From Novosphingobium clariflavum (GTDB lineage Bacteria; Pseudomonadota; Alphaproteobacteria; Sphingomonadales; Sphingomonadaceae): a DNA stretch of 64,000 nucleotides. The notes below the pieces were generated by a model. That model saw nothing but the letters and a program-made list of their open reading frames with translations, was not told where the DNA came from and did not search any database. The stretch spans positions 124,001 to 188,000 of the forward strand of contig NZ_JAPCWC010000003.1 of the NCBI RefSeq assembly GCF_026420865.1, read 5' to 3'. Position 1 is the stretch's first letter, and the number at the start of each line of letters is the position of its first letter. The translations under genes were made by a program, and so were the position numbers. This document shows positions 43,847 to 52,165 of the stretch, piece by piece.

Positions 43847-44971
43847 TTACTCCGACCCGCTGGCATCTTCCGCGCGTTCGGGCGGCTTTCGGCCCGGCGC
43901 GAGGAAGTGCCATACCAGCAGGACCGGCTCCAGCACCGCCATGCCGATCAGGATGCTGATCAGGCGCTGGATGGCCGGCAGGATATGCGCGTCGGCGTAG
44001 GAATCGGGGACCAGCACGACCAGCACCGTCAGCGTGAACTGCAGGCCGAGGTAGGTGATCTGCGGGAGCCCGTTCTCGATATGGCGACCGATGACGATAC
44101 CCAGGCACGTTCCCGCGATCAGCACCGGGGTATTGCCTTGTGCGATCAGCAGCACGGTCAGCGCCAGCGCGCCGCCTGCAAGGCAGCCCATCGTGCGCAG
44201 AAACAGGCGGCGCGTGACCGGCGCGAAACCGCTGGCGCCGATGCCACCGATCGGCACGATCATCACCGCCATCACGGTGACGGCCGCCTGCGCCATTTCG
44301 GGCAGGTCGAACAGGGCATGCAGCAGCGGCAGCACGGAAATGGCGATACCCGCCTGCGCAGCGTGGCGTGCGGCGTTGGAGTGCCAGCCCATGCGTTCGG
44401 GCCGGGGGGCTTGCAGGTCGAGCCACTTGCGGCCCGCCAGAGTGGCCGTCGTCAGGCTGACGAGGACGCAGGCAATGGTGCCCGCGATCACTTCCAGCAG
44501 GCGGGTCTGGGCAAAATCGATGGTGTCGAGCGCGGGGTGCTCCAGCTTGTCGAGCAGCACCATCTCGAAGGTCAGGCCGAACAGCAGCCAGGCATAGGCC
44601 CGCCGCGCGGTGATCATGCCGTAGAGCCCGACGGCGCCGACGATCGCCGCGCTCGCCATCGCCAGCGGCAGTGAGTGGGCCGCCCAGGGCACGACCGCCA
44701 GCGCTAGCAACGAGCCGAGAGCCGTGCCGACGATGCGCAGCACGCCGCGCAGCATGGTTTCCGAAGCCCCGCTCTTGAGCAGGACAAACGCCGTGAAGGC
44801 CGCCCAGCCGACCATCTTCGCGCCGATCAGATGGGCGATGACGATCGAAAGCATGACCGAGGCGACGCAGGCCCACTCGTCCGCCATGCGCGGGCCGGGT
44901 GTGATCAGCGCGCGCGCTTCCTGCCTGAAGTTCTGGCGGAAGGTGCCGAGTGTCAGCAGCCGGCCGGGCAA
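43847..44971 (-). CDS. FUSC family inner-membrane protein
   Basis: Fusaric acid resistance-like / aromatic acid exporter family, 374 residues if the TTG at 44971 is used. The family-typical hydrophobic pattern includes ECACVASVMLSIVIAHLI-like, VGWAAFTAFVLLKSGASETMLRGVLRIVGTALGSLLA and PIGGIGASGFAPVTRRLFLRTMGCLAGG. About ten membrane segments can be counted. The ATG at 44887 is an alternative start. It could export small aromatic compounds. It follows rnhA on the same strand by 4 bp. Confidence 0.85.
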   Translation of the reverse strand: MPGRLLTLGTFRQNFRQEARALITPGPRMADEWACVASVMLSIVIAHLIGAKMVGWAAFTAFVLLKSGASETMLRGVLRIVGTALGSLLALAVVPWAAHSLPLAMASAAIVGAVGLYGMITARRAYAWLLFGLTFEMVLLDKLEHPALDTIDFAQTRLLEVIAGTIACVLVSLTTATLAGRKWLDLQAPRPERMGWHSNAARHAAQAGIAISVLPLLHALFDLPEMAQAAVTVMAVMIVPIGGIGASGFAPVTRRLFLRTMGCLAGGALALTVLLIAQGNTPVLIAGTCLGIVIGRHIENGLPQITYLGLQFTLTVLVVLVPDSYADAHILPAIQRLISILIGMAVLEPVLLVWHFLAPGRKPPERAEDASGSE

Positions 44972-44975
44972 GCCC

Positions 44976-45416
44976 TTAGGCCTTGGCGGCTGCGACCGCC
45001 GCGTCGCTCGCCAGCTTGTCCACGCGCTCGTTCTCGGCATGGCCGGAATGGCCGCGCACCCACTGCCAGTCCACCTTGTGGCGGCCGCTGGCCTCGATCA
45101 GGTCGTGCCAGAGGTCGGCATTGCGCACTGGCTGCTTGCTGGCGTTGACCCAGCCCTTTTTCTTCCAGCCGTGGACCCACTTGGTGATCCCGTCGATCAC
45201 GTACTTGCTGTCGGTATGGAGCGTGACCTCGCAAGGTTCGGTGAGCGCATTGAGCGCCTTGATGACGGCGGTCATCTCCATGCGGTTGTTGGTGGTGTCA
45301 GGCTCGCCGCCCGCCATTTCCTTTTCGTGCACGCCCATGCGCAGCAGCACGCCCCAGCCGCCGGGGCCGGGATTGCCCTTGCAGGCGCCATCGGTGAAGA
45401 CGTCGACCTTCTTCAT
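44976..45416 (-). CDS. rnhA: Ribonuclease HI
   Basis: Cuts RNA in RNA-DNA hybrids during replication and repair. 146 residues with active-site acids in [16 protein letters not shown] (Asp), [13 protein letters not shown] (Glu), [12 protein letters not shown] (Asp) and the late His-Asp region [14 protein letters not shown]. Its ATG overlaps the thrB stop by 4 bp, placing it in the ispH-thrB-rnhA order seen in sphingomonads. Confidence 0.96.
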   Translation of the reverse strand: MKKVDVFTDGACKGNPGPGGWGVLLRMGVHEKEMAGGEPDTTNNRMEMTAVIKALNALTEPCEVTLHTDSKYVIDGITKWVHGWKKKGWVNASKQPVRNADLWHDLIEASGRHKVDWQWVRGHSGHAENERVDKLASDAAVAAAKA

Positions 45417-46402
45417 GCGCCGAAGATACCGTGATTGGCCGGATCGGCATAGAATTCGAGGCGGCGGGCAAAAGCCATCGGGTCCTTGGGGGTGACAAGC
45501 GCGTCTTCGGGCGTGTTCAGCCAGTCGTAGGCGCGGGTGGACAGGAAACGCACGGCAGCGCCGCGGGCCAGCACCGGCAGGGCGGCGCGTTCTGCGGCGG
45601 AGAGCGGGCGGACGCTCTCGTACCCTTCGATCAGGGCATTCGAGAGAGCGGCGTCGAAGCGTGTGCCGTCATTGGAGAAGCACCACGCCGAATGGGTGAC
45701 CGCCACATCGTAAGCCAGCATGTCGGTGCAGGCGAAATAGAAGTCGATCAGGCCGGTAACGGTGTCGCCCAGCATCAGCACGTTATCGGTGAACAGGTCG
45801 GCATGGATCACGCCGCGCGGCAGGTCGGACGGCCACTGGCTGGCGAGGGTGGGGAGTTCCCGTTCCACCAGTGCGGCAAGACCGGTGTCGATCGAGGCAA
45901 GTCCCTCGTGTCCGCAATCGCCCAGAAGCTGCTGCCATGCAGGCAGGTCCAGCGAATTGGCGCGCTCCATCGGAAAGTCCGCCGACGCCAGATGGATCTG
46001 TGCCAGTGCCGCGCCCACGGCACGAGCCTGCCCCACGGTGGGTTCCGACACGGAGACGCCCGGCAGATACTCGATCAGCGCCAGCGCCTTCTGGCCTTCC
46101 GGCGTATCGATCAGGCGGTGGCTGGCGCCGTCACGGTCATGCATGGTGCGTGGCACCGGGCAACCGCGCGCCGCCAGATGGTCCAGCAGATCGAGGAAGA
46201 ACGGCAATTCCGTAATGTCGGTGCGGCTTTCGTAGACCGTCAGGATGAACCGGCGCGAAGCCTCCGCTTGCTGGGTTTCGATCAGCCAGTTGCTGTTGGA
46301 CACGCCCTCGGCGATGCCCTTGGCGGAAATCAGGGCGCCGACGTCGAAAGCCTCGACGATCGCCGCCATCTCTTCGGCGCCGAGCCGGGTATAGACTGCC
46401 AT
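45413..46402 (-). CDS. thrB: Homoserine kinase, choline-kinase-like type
   Basis: Phosphorylates homoserine in threonine biosynthesis. 329 residues of the ThrB-II family, with SNSNWLIET, the catalytic loop [14 protein letters not shown] and a following [18 protein letters not shown] (metal-binding Asp). The ATG at 46402 gives [16 protein letters not shown] longer upstream reading is rejected. It follows ispH closely. Confidence 0.94.
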   Translation of the reverse strand: MAVYTRLGAEEMAAIVEAFDVGALISAKGIAEGVSNSNWLIETQQAEASRRFILTVYESRTDITELPFFLDLLDHLAARGCPVPRTMHDRDGASHRLIDTPEGQKALALIEYLPGVSVSEPTVGQARAVGAALAQIHLASADFPMERANSLDLPAWQQLLGDCGHEGLASIDTGLAALVERELPTLASQWPSDLPRGVIHADLFTDNVLMLGDTVTGLIDFYFACTDMLAYDVAVTHSAWCFSNDGTRFDAALSNALIEGYESVRPLSAAERAALPVLARGAAVRFLSTRAYDWLNTPEDALVTPKDPMAFARRLEFYADPANHGIFGA

Positions 46403-46415
46403 GTGCGAAAGATCC

Positions 46416-47390
46416 TCAGCGCGCCAGTTGGCGCGGCAGCTTGAACGTGATGGTCTCTTGCGCGGTGACGACCTGCTCGGCCGTGACATCGCGCAGTTCG
46501 CCGATACGGGCGATCACTTCGTTGACCAGTTCCTCGGGCGCGGAAGCCCCGGCAGTGAGGCCGACGCTGGTCAGGCCGTCGAACCAGGCAGGTTCGATCT
46601 CCGAGGCACGCTGGATCATCCGGCCGACCGAACCCGAACGCTCCGCCACTTCGACGAGACGCAGCGAGTTCGAGCTCTTGGGTGAGCCGATCACCAGCAC
46701 CAGTTCGCACTTTGGCGCGATCTGCTTGACGGCGGCCTGGCGGTTGGAGGTCGCGTAGCAGATGTCTTCCTGCTTGGGCGCGACGACCTGCGGGAAGCGC
46801 GCCTCGATGGCGGCGATGATCGCCTGGGTATCGTCGACCGAGAGCGTGGTCTGCGAGAGATAGGCGAGTTCGCGGTCCTCGGGCACGGCGATGGTGGCGA
46901 CGTCTTCCACCGTTTCGATCAGCGTCATGTTGCCTTCGGGCACTTGTCCGAATGTGCCGATCACCTCGGGATGGCCGGCATGGCCGATGAACAGGATGTG
47001 GCGCCCGTCGGCGATCTGGCGCTCGGCCTGGCGGTGGACCTTGCTGACCAGCGGGCAGGTGGCATCCAGCCACTCGAGGCCGCGCGCCGAGGCTTTGGCA
47101 GGCACCGACTTGGGTACTCCATGCGCGGAAAAGATCACCGGCACGCCGTCCGGAACCTGGTCCACGCTTTCGACGAACACCGCGCCCTTGGCCTTCAGAT
47201 TGTCGACCACGTACTTGTTGTGGACGATCTCGTGGCGCACGTAGACCGGTGCGCCGTAGATCTCGAGCGCACGCTCGACGATGTCGATGGCGCGGTCGAC
47301 CCCGGCGCAGAAGCCGCGCGGGGCGGCGATCAGGAGGCGCAAGGGCGCATTCGTGGCGAGCGTCTTCTCGGACGGAAAGGGCGCGTTCAT
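46416..47390 (-). CDS. ispH: 4-hydroxy-3-methylbut-2-enyl diphosphate reductase
   Basis: Last step of the MEP isoprenoid pathway, making IPP and DMAPP with a 4Fe-4S cluster. The three cluster cysteines are in [34 protein letters not shown] and [13 protein letters not shown]. The [10 protein letters not shown] and SAHGVPKSV motifs are also present. Length is 324 residues, as expected. It is divergent from the lipoprotein gene at 47459. Confidence 0.97.
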   Translation of the reverse strand: MNAPFPSEKTLATNAPLRLLIAAPRGFCAGVDRAIDIVERALEIYGAPVYVRHEIVHNKYVVDNLKAKGAVFVESVDQVPDGVPVIFSAHGVPKSVPAKASARGLEWLDATCPLVSKVHRQAERQIADGRHILFIGHAGHPEVIGTFGQVPEGNMTLIETVEDVATIAVPEDRELAYLSQTTLSVDDTQAIIAAIEARFPQVVAPKQEDICYATSNRQAAVKQIAPKCELVLVIGSPKSSNSLRLVEVAERSGSVGRMIQRASEIEPAWFDGLTSVGLTAGASAPEELVNEVIARIGELRDVTAEQVVTAQETITFKLPRQLAR

Positions 47391-47458
47391 GAATGGGCCT
47401 CTAGCGCTTTGCCGCGCGCGCCGCTAGGGCAAGCGCACGCCACTCGAGGGATGTACCG

Positions 47459-48133
47459 ATGAATGCACGCCGCCTGACTGCTACCGTCCTCTGCTCCGCC
47501 GCCGCGGTGACCGCTCTGAGCGGTTGTGCAAAGAAGGGCGATATCGTGGTCGATTCGGGGGTCGGCATCACGTCCGTGCGCACCGCATGCCCGGCCGTGG
47601 GCATCCCCGACTATACCGGGGACATGACCCTGTTCCGCGCGCCGAATGACAAGACCTCGACCAACATCGACATGGTCGCGGCAATGACGAACGTGCGCAG
47701 CGAATGCAGCGATCGTGGCGGCGCACAGGCGACCGACAAGGTCACCGCTACCGTGAGCTTCGACGTCCTGGCTCGTCGCAACGACAAGCAGGGCGCCCGT
47801 CAGGTGACGCTGCCGATCTTCGTGAGCGTGCTGCAGGGCGGTTCGGCGGTCGTTTCGAAGCGCGTCGGCCAGGTGCAGATCACCTTTGCCGACGGTCAGG
47901 ACCGGGCGCAGGCCCACGGCACCGGCACGGCCTATATCGATCGTGCTGCCGCGACGCTGCCCGCCGAAATTCGTGAGCGCATCACCCGTCCGCGCAAGGC
48001 CGGCGATCAGGATGCCGCCGTCGATCCGCTGGCGCAGCCTGACGTCAAGGCCGCGGTTGCCCGCGCCAGCTTCGAGGTGCTGGTCGGGTTCCAGCTGACC
48101 GACGATCAGCTGGCCTACAACGCGACGCGCTGA
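47459..48133 (+). CDS. Unknown lipoprotein
   Basis: A 224-residue lipoprotein with lipobox LSGC (leader MNARRLTATVLCSAAAVTALSGC). The mature part has conserved-looking ACPAVGIPDYTGDMTLF, a KVTATVSFDVLARRN beta strand, and ASFEVLVGFQLTDDQLAYN near the end, suggesting a beta-sandwich. I have no named family for it. GAGGG precedes the ATG. It shares a 68-bp divergent control region with ispH. Confidence 0.8.
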   Translation: MNARRLTATVLCSAAAVTALSGCAKKGDIVVDSGVGITSVRTACPAVGIPDYTGDMTLFRAPNDKTSTNIDMVAAMTNVRSECSDRGGAQATDKVTATVSFDVLARRNDKQGARQVTLPIFVSVLQGGSAVVSKRVGQVQITFADGQDRAQAHGTGTAYIDRAAATLPAEIRERITRPRKAGDQDAAVDPLAQPDVKAAVARASFEVLVGFQLTDDQLAYNATR

Positions 48134-48142
48134 TCGGCGCTC

Positions 48143-48205
48143 GCCCGCTACCAACAAGAATGGCCCGGAAAGTCGCTTTCCGGGCCATTCTTGTTGGTAG
48201 CGGGC
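48143..48205. terminator. Perfect 30-bp bidirectional hairpin between convergent genes
   Basis: Thirty-base arms at 48143-48172 and 48176-48205 are exactly complementary, with only TCG between them. It lies just after the lipoprotein stop and ends 1 bp before the stop codon of the acyltransferase gene on the other strand. Length and perfection are far beyond an ordinary terminator. Confidence 0.9.
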
Positions 48206-48988
48206 TTATCCAGCGCGCGAGCGTGTCATGACCTGCTCGATCGCCTCGCGCGCATGGCGGGCGATCGCCTTGCGATCGGTGCGTTGTTCGGCGGGCAAGG
48301 GCGGCAGGCAATGCACTGTGAGACGGATCGGGCGCCAACGCGCCAGCAGGCGCAGCGCGTTGCCGAGGCCCGGCTCGGCGCCGACCCAGGCAATGTCGGC
48401 CACCTGAGGGCCGTAATCGAGCCAGATCGGCTGGATGGCGAGGGCGTCGCAATCGGCATCCACGGCGGAAAGCAGCGAGGACTTGAACGGCAGCAGTCGG
48501 CTGCCGTCGCTGGTGGTGCCTTCAGGGAAGATCGCCAGGCGGCCGGTATCCGCGATGGCGCGGCGGACCTGCTCGATCTGGGCGGCGACCGAGCGGCGGT
48601 CGTGGCGGGCGACAAAGACGGTGTCGTTCAGTTCGCAAAGCCAGCGCAGCGGGTCGATCCCGGCCAGGCCGTCGTGGGCGACAAAGGCAGTGCCGGTCGC
48701 GCCGGCCAGCGCCGGGATGTCGAGCCAGGAAACATGGTTGGCAAGCAGGACGCCGCGCCGGGCGGGGGGAGAGCCGACAAGGCGCGTGCGCAGCCCGCAG
48801 ATCATGCCCACCGCGCGCAGGAATCGGCGTGGAACCGGATTGGCGCGGGTGAACGGTGCCAGCAGGTAATAGGCGCCAAGGCAGGCAAGCAGCGTGGCGA
48901 GCAGGGCCGCGAGGCGCAATGCGATGATCGGCCAGCCCCGCAGCGGAATGCGGCGCTTCGCGGAGGAAGTCGCCGCAGCCGTATTCAC
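48206..48988 (-). CDS. PlsC-like 1-acyl-sn-glycerol-3-phosphate acyltransferase
   Basis: Membrane acyltransferase of 260 residues, adding an acyl chain to lysophosphatidic acid or related lysophospholipid. It has an N-terminal hydrophobic helix, acyltransferase motif I NHVSWLDIPAL (NHxxxxD) and motif III FPEGTTSDG. Its 5' end overlaps the fur stop by ATGA-type overlap (48985-48988), so it is downstream of fur in one transcript. Confidence 0.9.
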   Translation of the reverse strand: MNTAAATSSAKRRIPLRGWPIIALRLAALLATLLACLGAYYLLAPFTRANPVPRRFLRAVGMICGLRTRLVGSPPARRGVLLANHVSWLDIPALAGATGTAFVAHDGLAGIDPLRWLCELNDTVFVARHDRRSVAAQIEQVRRAIADTGRLAIFPEGTTSDGSRLLPFKSSLLSAVDADCDALAIQPIWLDYGPQVADIAWVGAEPGLGNALRLLARWRPIRLTVHCLPPLPAEQRTDRKAIARHAREAIEQVMTRSRAG

Positions 48989-49422
48989 TTGCGGGTTTCG
49001 CCGTCCTCGCGCTCGATCCTTACGCCGAACAGCTCCATGCGGTGGTCGACGAGGCGGAAGCCGAGGCGTTCGGCAACCTGGCGCTGGAGCGCTTCGAGTT
49101 CGGGGTCGACGAATTCGATGACGGCGCCGCTCTCGACGTCGATCATGTGGTCGTGATGGGCTTCGGGGGCGGCTTCGTAGCGGGCGCGGCCATCACCGAA
49201 ATCGTGACGGTCGAGGATGCCGGCCTCTTCGAAGAGGCGCACGGTACGGTAGACCGTGGCGATCGAGATGCCCGGGTCGAGCGCTGCAGCGCGCTGGTGC
49301 AGTTTCTCCACATCGGGGTGGTCCGTGCTTTCGGACAGGACCTTGGCGATCACCCGACGCTGTTCGGTGATACGCAGGCCGCGTTCGGCGCAGAGGGCTT
49401 CGATGTCGATTGGTTGATGCAC
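48985..49422 (-). CDS. fur: Fur family iron-responsive regulator
   Basis: A 145-residue metal-sensing repressor. Winged-helix DNA-binding domain (about 10-80) contains RITEQRRVIAKVLSES and ISIATVYRTVRLFEEAGI. The metal-binding segment is AHHDHMIDVESGAVIEFVDPELE, with the HHDH motif of Fur. Zinc-type Cys pairs are absent. In alphaproteobacteria, such proteins may respond to iron or manganese (Fur/Mur), so the exact ligand is unsure. It overlaps the PlsC-like gene. Confidence 0.9.
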   Translation of the reverse strand: MHQPIDIEALCAERGLRITEQRRVIAKVLSESTDHPDVEKLHQRAAALDPGISIATVYRTVRLFEEAGILDRHDFGDGRARYEAAPEAHHDHMIDVESGAVIEFVDPELEALQRQVAERLGFRLVDHRMELFGVRIEREDGETRK

Positions 49423-49577
49423 GTTTGACCTGTATCAATGAAAAGAGGCGCACCGGCTATGTAGGCTGGTGCGCCTCCAATCTCAACCTTTGTGGGCCAA
49501 GGCAGGCCTGTCTTTCCGCAGCTTCGACCCGAGCTTGTGTGGATCGGGGCCGGGTTGCGGCGACATCCGCGCCTCTA

Positions 49578-50024
49578 TCAGGCGGCGGCCGACTTGGGCT
49601 TGCGGCCGCGGCGCGCGTTGGGCTTGCGGCCGAGGCCGATCTTCTTGGCCAGCTCGCGACGCTTTTCGGCGTAGTTCGGGGCGACCATCGGGTAGTCTGC
49701 GGGCAGGTTCCAGCGCACGCGGTATTCTTCCGGGGTCATGTTGTAGTGGGTCATGAGGTGGCGCTTGAGCATCTTCAGCTTCTTGCCGTCCTCAAGGCAG
49801 ACGATGTAGTCGGGCTTGACCGAGGCGCGCACCGAAACGGCGGGCTCAGGCTTTTCTTCCTCGACGACGGTGGTGGTGCCGAGACCGGCAAGCGCGCCAT
49901 AGACGTTGGTGATCAGCGAGGGGAGATCCTCGACGCTGACGCTGTTGTTGCTGACGTGGGCGGCGACGATGTCCGAAGTGAGCGTGATCAACGTCTCGTT
50001 GGCATCAACCTGGATGGTGTCCAT
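49578..50024 (-). CDS. MucR/Ros family transcriptional regulator
   Basis: A 148-residue zinc-finger regulator from MDTIQVDANETLITL. The Ros-type finger lies at KPDYIVCLEDGKKLKMLKRHLMTHYNMTPEEYR, with one Cys, an Asp and two His as the usual alphaproteobacterial ligand set. The C-terminus is very basic (GLGRKPNARRGRKPKSAAA) and probably binds DNA nonspecifically. MucR-type proteins silence AT-rich genes and affect exopolysaccharide and motility. The start at 50024 is preferred over a longer frame. Confidence 0.92.
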   Translation of the reverse strand: MDTIQVDANETLITLTSDIVAAHVSNNSVSVEDLPSLITNVYGALAGLGTTTVVEEEKPEPAVSVRASVKPDYIVCLEDGKKLKMLKRHLMTHYNMTPEEYRVRWNLPADYPMVAPNYAEKRRELAKKIGLGRKPNARRGRKPKSAAA

Positions 50025-50205
50025 TTTCTTACGACCTCGATTTATTTTTGCGACTTTACCGAGCGGAATCGACGTGCGCTTCTCTTCCGCGATTTCGGCC
50101 TTGGACCAATCTGGTCTGCAATTCAAGATTATTCACAAGTTGCGACTAAAGTTCCAGTTATCGCTTGTTAATCGAGGGGCAATAAAGGTCGATTTGTACG
50201 GGTAA
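50025..50205 (-). promoter_or_regulatory. AT-rich upstream region of the mucR-like gene
   Basis: 181 bp with many short AT tracts (AATAAT, TTAACAAG, ATTACCC on the minus strand) between rimI and mucR. MucR homologues bind AT-rich DNA and repress their own genes, so this is a plausible self-regulation region. No single perfect operator or -35/-10 pair stands out. Confidence 0.4.
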
Positions 50206-50685
50206 TTACAAGTTCGACAAATTTCCATCACAGATGTCGCAAGCGAAAGTCAGGGCGTCGATGCGCTCTCCATTTTGCGTTCGGTAGTAGTCCTTGCGCT
50301 CGCCGATGGAATAGAAGCCGAAATCGCAATACAGGGATTGCGCAGGGTTGCCGCGCCGCATTTCGAGAAGCAGGCGTCTGGCGCCGCGCCGGGCTGCGGC
50401 AAGACGCAGCGCGTCGAGAATGGCGCGGCCCAGTCCAAGGCGCCGAAACTGCGGCTTCACGCCCAGCAGCAGCAGTTCCTCTTCTTCGTAGCCGGTGCGC
50501 GAAAGCGAAAAGCCGGCCGCTTCCTCGTCGCCGGTCACCGGCGTGCCGGCCGGTGAGATCAGGTAATAGTGGCAATTGCCAAGGAGGAGGGCGTCGTCGA
50601 CCTGTCGGCGGTTCCAGGCCTCGCCCCAGTTGGGGTCGAAGGCCGTTTCCATCACCGACATGATGCGGTCGAGGTCGTCGATCAT
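50206..50685 (-). CDS. rimI: RimI-type N-acetyltransferase
   Basis: GNAT enzyme of 159 residues that acetylates the N-terminus of ribosomal protein bS18 (RimI) and possibly other proteins. The acetyl-CoA loop is RRLGLGRAILDAL, with the GVKPQF strand before it and ALF-type aromatic ending in LYCDFGFYSIGERKDYYR. It follows tsaB with a 4-bp overlap, an arrangement known in many bacteria. Confidence 0.88.
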   Translation of the reverse strand: MIDDLDRIMSVMETAFDPNWGEAWNRRQVDDALLLGNCHYYLISPAGTPVTGDEEAAGFSLSRTGYEEEELLLLGVKPQFRRLGLGRAILDALRLAAARRGARRLLLEMRRGNPAQSLYCDFGFYSIGERKDYYRTQNGERIDALTFACDICDGNLSNL

Positions 50686-51350
50686 CGTTGGGCGGCGCCT
50701 TTCGGGTCGGTTGCGGCAGCCGCGACCATCGGCTTGGCGTCGGGCGCGCGGCCATAGAGCGGCTGGATGTCGGTGGTGAAGGTGGAGGGGGGCAGCAATG
50801 TCACGCGGCGAGCATCAGGCCAGATTTCCAGCGCCTCGCCGAATTGGCGTGCGGCAACCAGCGCCTTGGCCTGGGTTCCCGCGACGAGTTCCTCGGCGCT
50901 GGCTGCGGCGGCTTCGGCGGGGCGCAGCGAGGCCAGCGGACGGATGATCGTGCCGTCCGTGTCGTAGCCCTCGATGAACCATTCGCCGTGGCCGCCGGTC
51001 ATCGCCACGGCCACCGGCCGGGTGCCGCTTTCGGCGCGGGCGATCGCGGCAACGAGATCGAGCGTGGGGTAGCCCACCACGTCGGCGCCCCAGGCCAGGG
51101 CCAGTCCGCGCGCGGCCGCCAGGCCTACGCGTACGCCGGTGAAACTGCCTGGTCCAAGCGCCACGGCGATGCGACCGGCACGGCCGCGACCGGGAAGGGC
51201 CGCGATCATCGGCACCAGCGCTTCGGCATGGCCTCGCCCGAGCAGGCGATGGTCGCCCGCGAGCAATTCGCCATTTTCGAACAGCGCGACCGAACAGGCT
51301 TCGGTGGCGCTGTCGATCACCAGCATGCGGTTATCGTGGGATGAGGTCAT
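50682..51350 (-). CDS. tsaB: tRNA threonylcarbamoyladenosine biosynthesis protein TsaB
   Basis: Scaffold partner of TsaD in making the t6A modification at tRNA position 37. 222 residues with ASKHA-fold signatures LVIDSATEACSVALFENGE and GPGSFTGVRVGLAAARGLALA. The ATG at 51350 gives MTSSHDNRMLV. The longer frame upstream is rejected. The overlap with rimI supports an operon. Confidence 0.94.
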   Translation of the reverse strand: MTSSHDNRMLVIDSATEACSVALFENGELLAGDHRLLGRGHAEALVPMIAALPGRGRAGRIAVALGPGSFTGVRVGLAAARGLALAWGADVVGYPTLDLVAAIARAESGTRPVAVAMTGGHGEWFIEGYDTDGTIIRPLASLRPAEAAAASAEELVAGTQAKALVAARQFGEALEIWPDARRVTLLPPSTFTTDIQPLYGRAPDAKPMVAAAATDPKGAAQR

Positions 51351-51375
51351 GGGTCGTGAAGTCGCCTGCTTGCGG

Positions 51376-51954
51376 TCAGGCCGCGCGCACTTCGGTGACT
51401 TCGGGGACATAGTGCTTCAGCAGGCTCTCGATGCCGTGCTTGAGCGTGGCGCTCGACGAGGGGCAGCCCGAACAGGCGCCTTGCATGGCAAGGTAGACCA
51501 CGCCGTCACGGTAGCCGCGATAGACGATGTCGCCGCCGTCATTGGCCACGGCCGGGCGTACGCGGGTTTCGATCAGGTCCTTGATCTGGTCGACGATGTC
51601 GGCATCGGCGGGATCGTCGCCATAGTCTTCCTCCTCCTCGGGCGGGACCGAGAAGCCGCTGGCGCTGCCGCCGGCAAAGAGCGGGGCCTGCGAAACGAAA
51701 TGGTCGAGCAGGACCGAGACGACCTGCGGCTTGAGATCGCTCCACTCGACACCGGGGGCGGCGGTGACCGAAACGAAGTGTTCGCCGAAGAACACGCCGG
51801 TCACGTCGCCGAGGTCGAACAGGGCCTGTGCCAGCGGCGAGGCCTCTGCTGCTTCGGGCGAGGTGAATTCGCGCGTGCCCGCAGGCATGACCTGCCGGCC
51901 GGGCAGGAACTTGAGCGTGGCGGGGTTCGGCGTGGTTTCGGTTTCGATGTACAT
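51376..51954 (-). CDS. NifU family iron-sulfur carrier protein
   Basis: A 192-residue protein that delivers Fe-S clusters. The N-terminal Nfu_N domain (about 1-88) starts MYIETETTPNPATLKFLPG. The C-terminal NifU domain has the cluster motif CSGCPSS (Cys-x-x-Cys) and the GIESLLKHYVPEV ending. An acidic linker (PPEEEEDYGDDPAD) separates them. It lies upstream of tsaB on the same strand. Confidence 0.94.
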   Translation of the reverse strand: MYIETETTPNPATLKFLPGRQVMPAGTREFTSPEAAEASPLAQALFDLGDVTGVFFGEHFVSVTAAPGVEWSDLKPQVVSVLLDHFVSQAPLFAGGSASGFSVPPEEEEDYGDDPADADIVDQIKDLIETRVRPAVANDGGDIVYRGYRDGVVYLAMQGACSGCPSSSATLKHGIESLLKHYVPEVTEVRAA

Positions 51955-52053
51955 GGTTCTCGCGATGTAGGGGGCGTGCGCGCGGGGTCAAGTGCGGGAA
52001 GGGTGGTCGCCGCCTCGATCACCTGAAAGTCGCGGCGCAATGGATGCGTCGAC

Positions 52054-52067
52054 TGTTGCATTATATG
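52054..52067 (+). promoter_or_regulatory. Possible degenerate copy of the clpB palindrome near the M16 gene
   Basis: TGTTGCATTATATG resembles the left half of the clpB operator (GTGTTGCATATATG...), with one inserted base, about 100 bp upstream of the M16 start. Resemblance may be chance. Confidence 0.25.
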
Positions 52068-52165
52068 GGCAGTTCGAATGGCTTGGCTGCGGAACTTGGG
52101 AAGCCCTCAAGAAACTCCCAGCTATTCACTGGCCCTTAAGGAAGGGCGACCCTATACCCCTTGCG

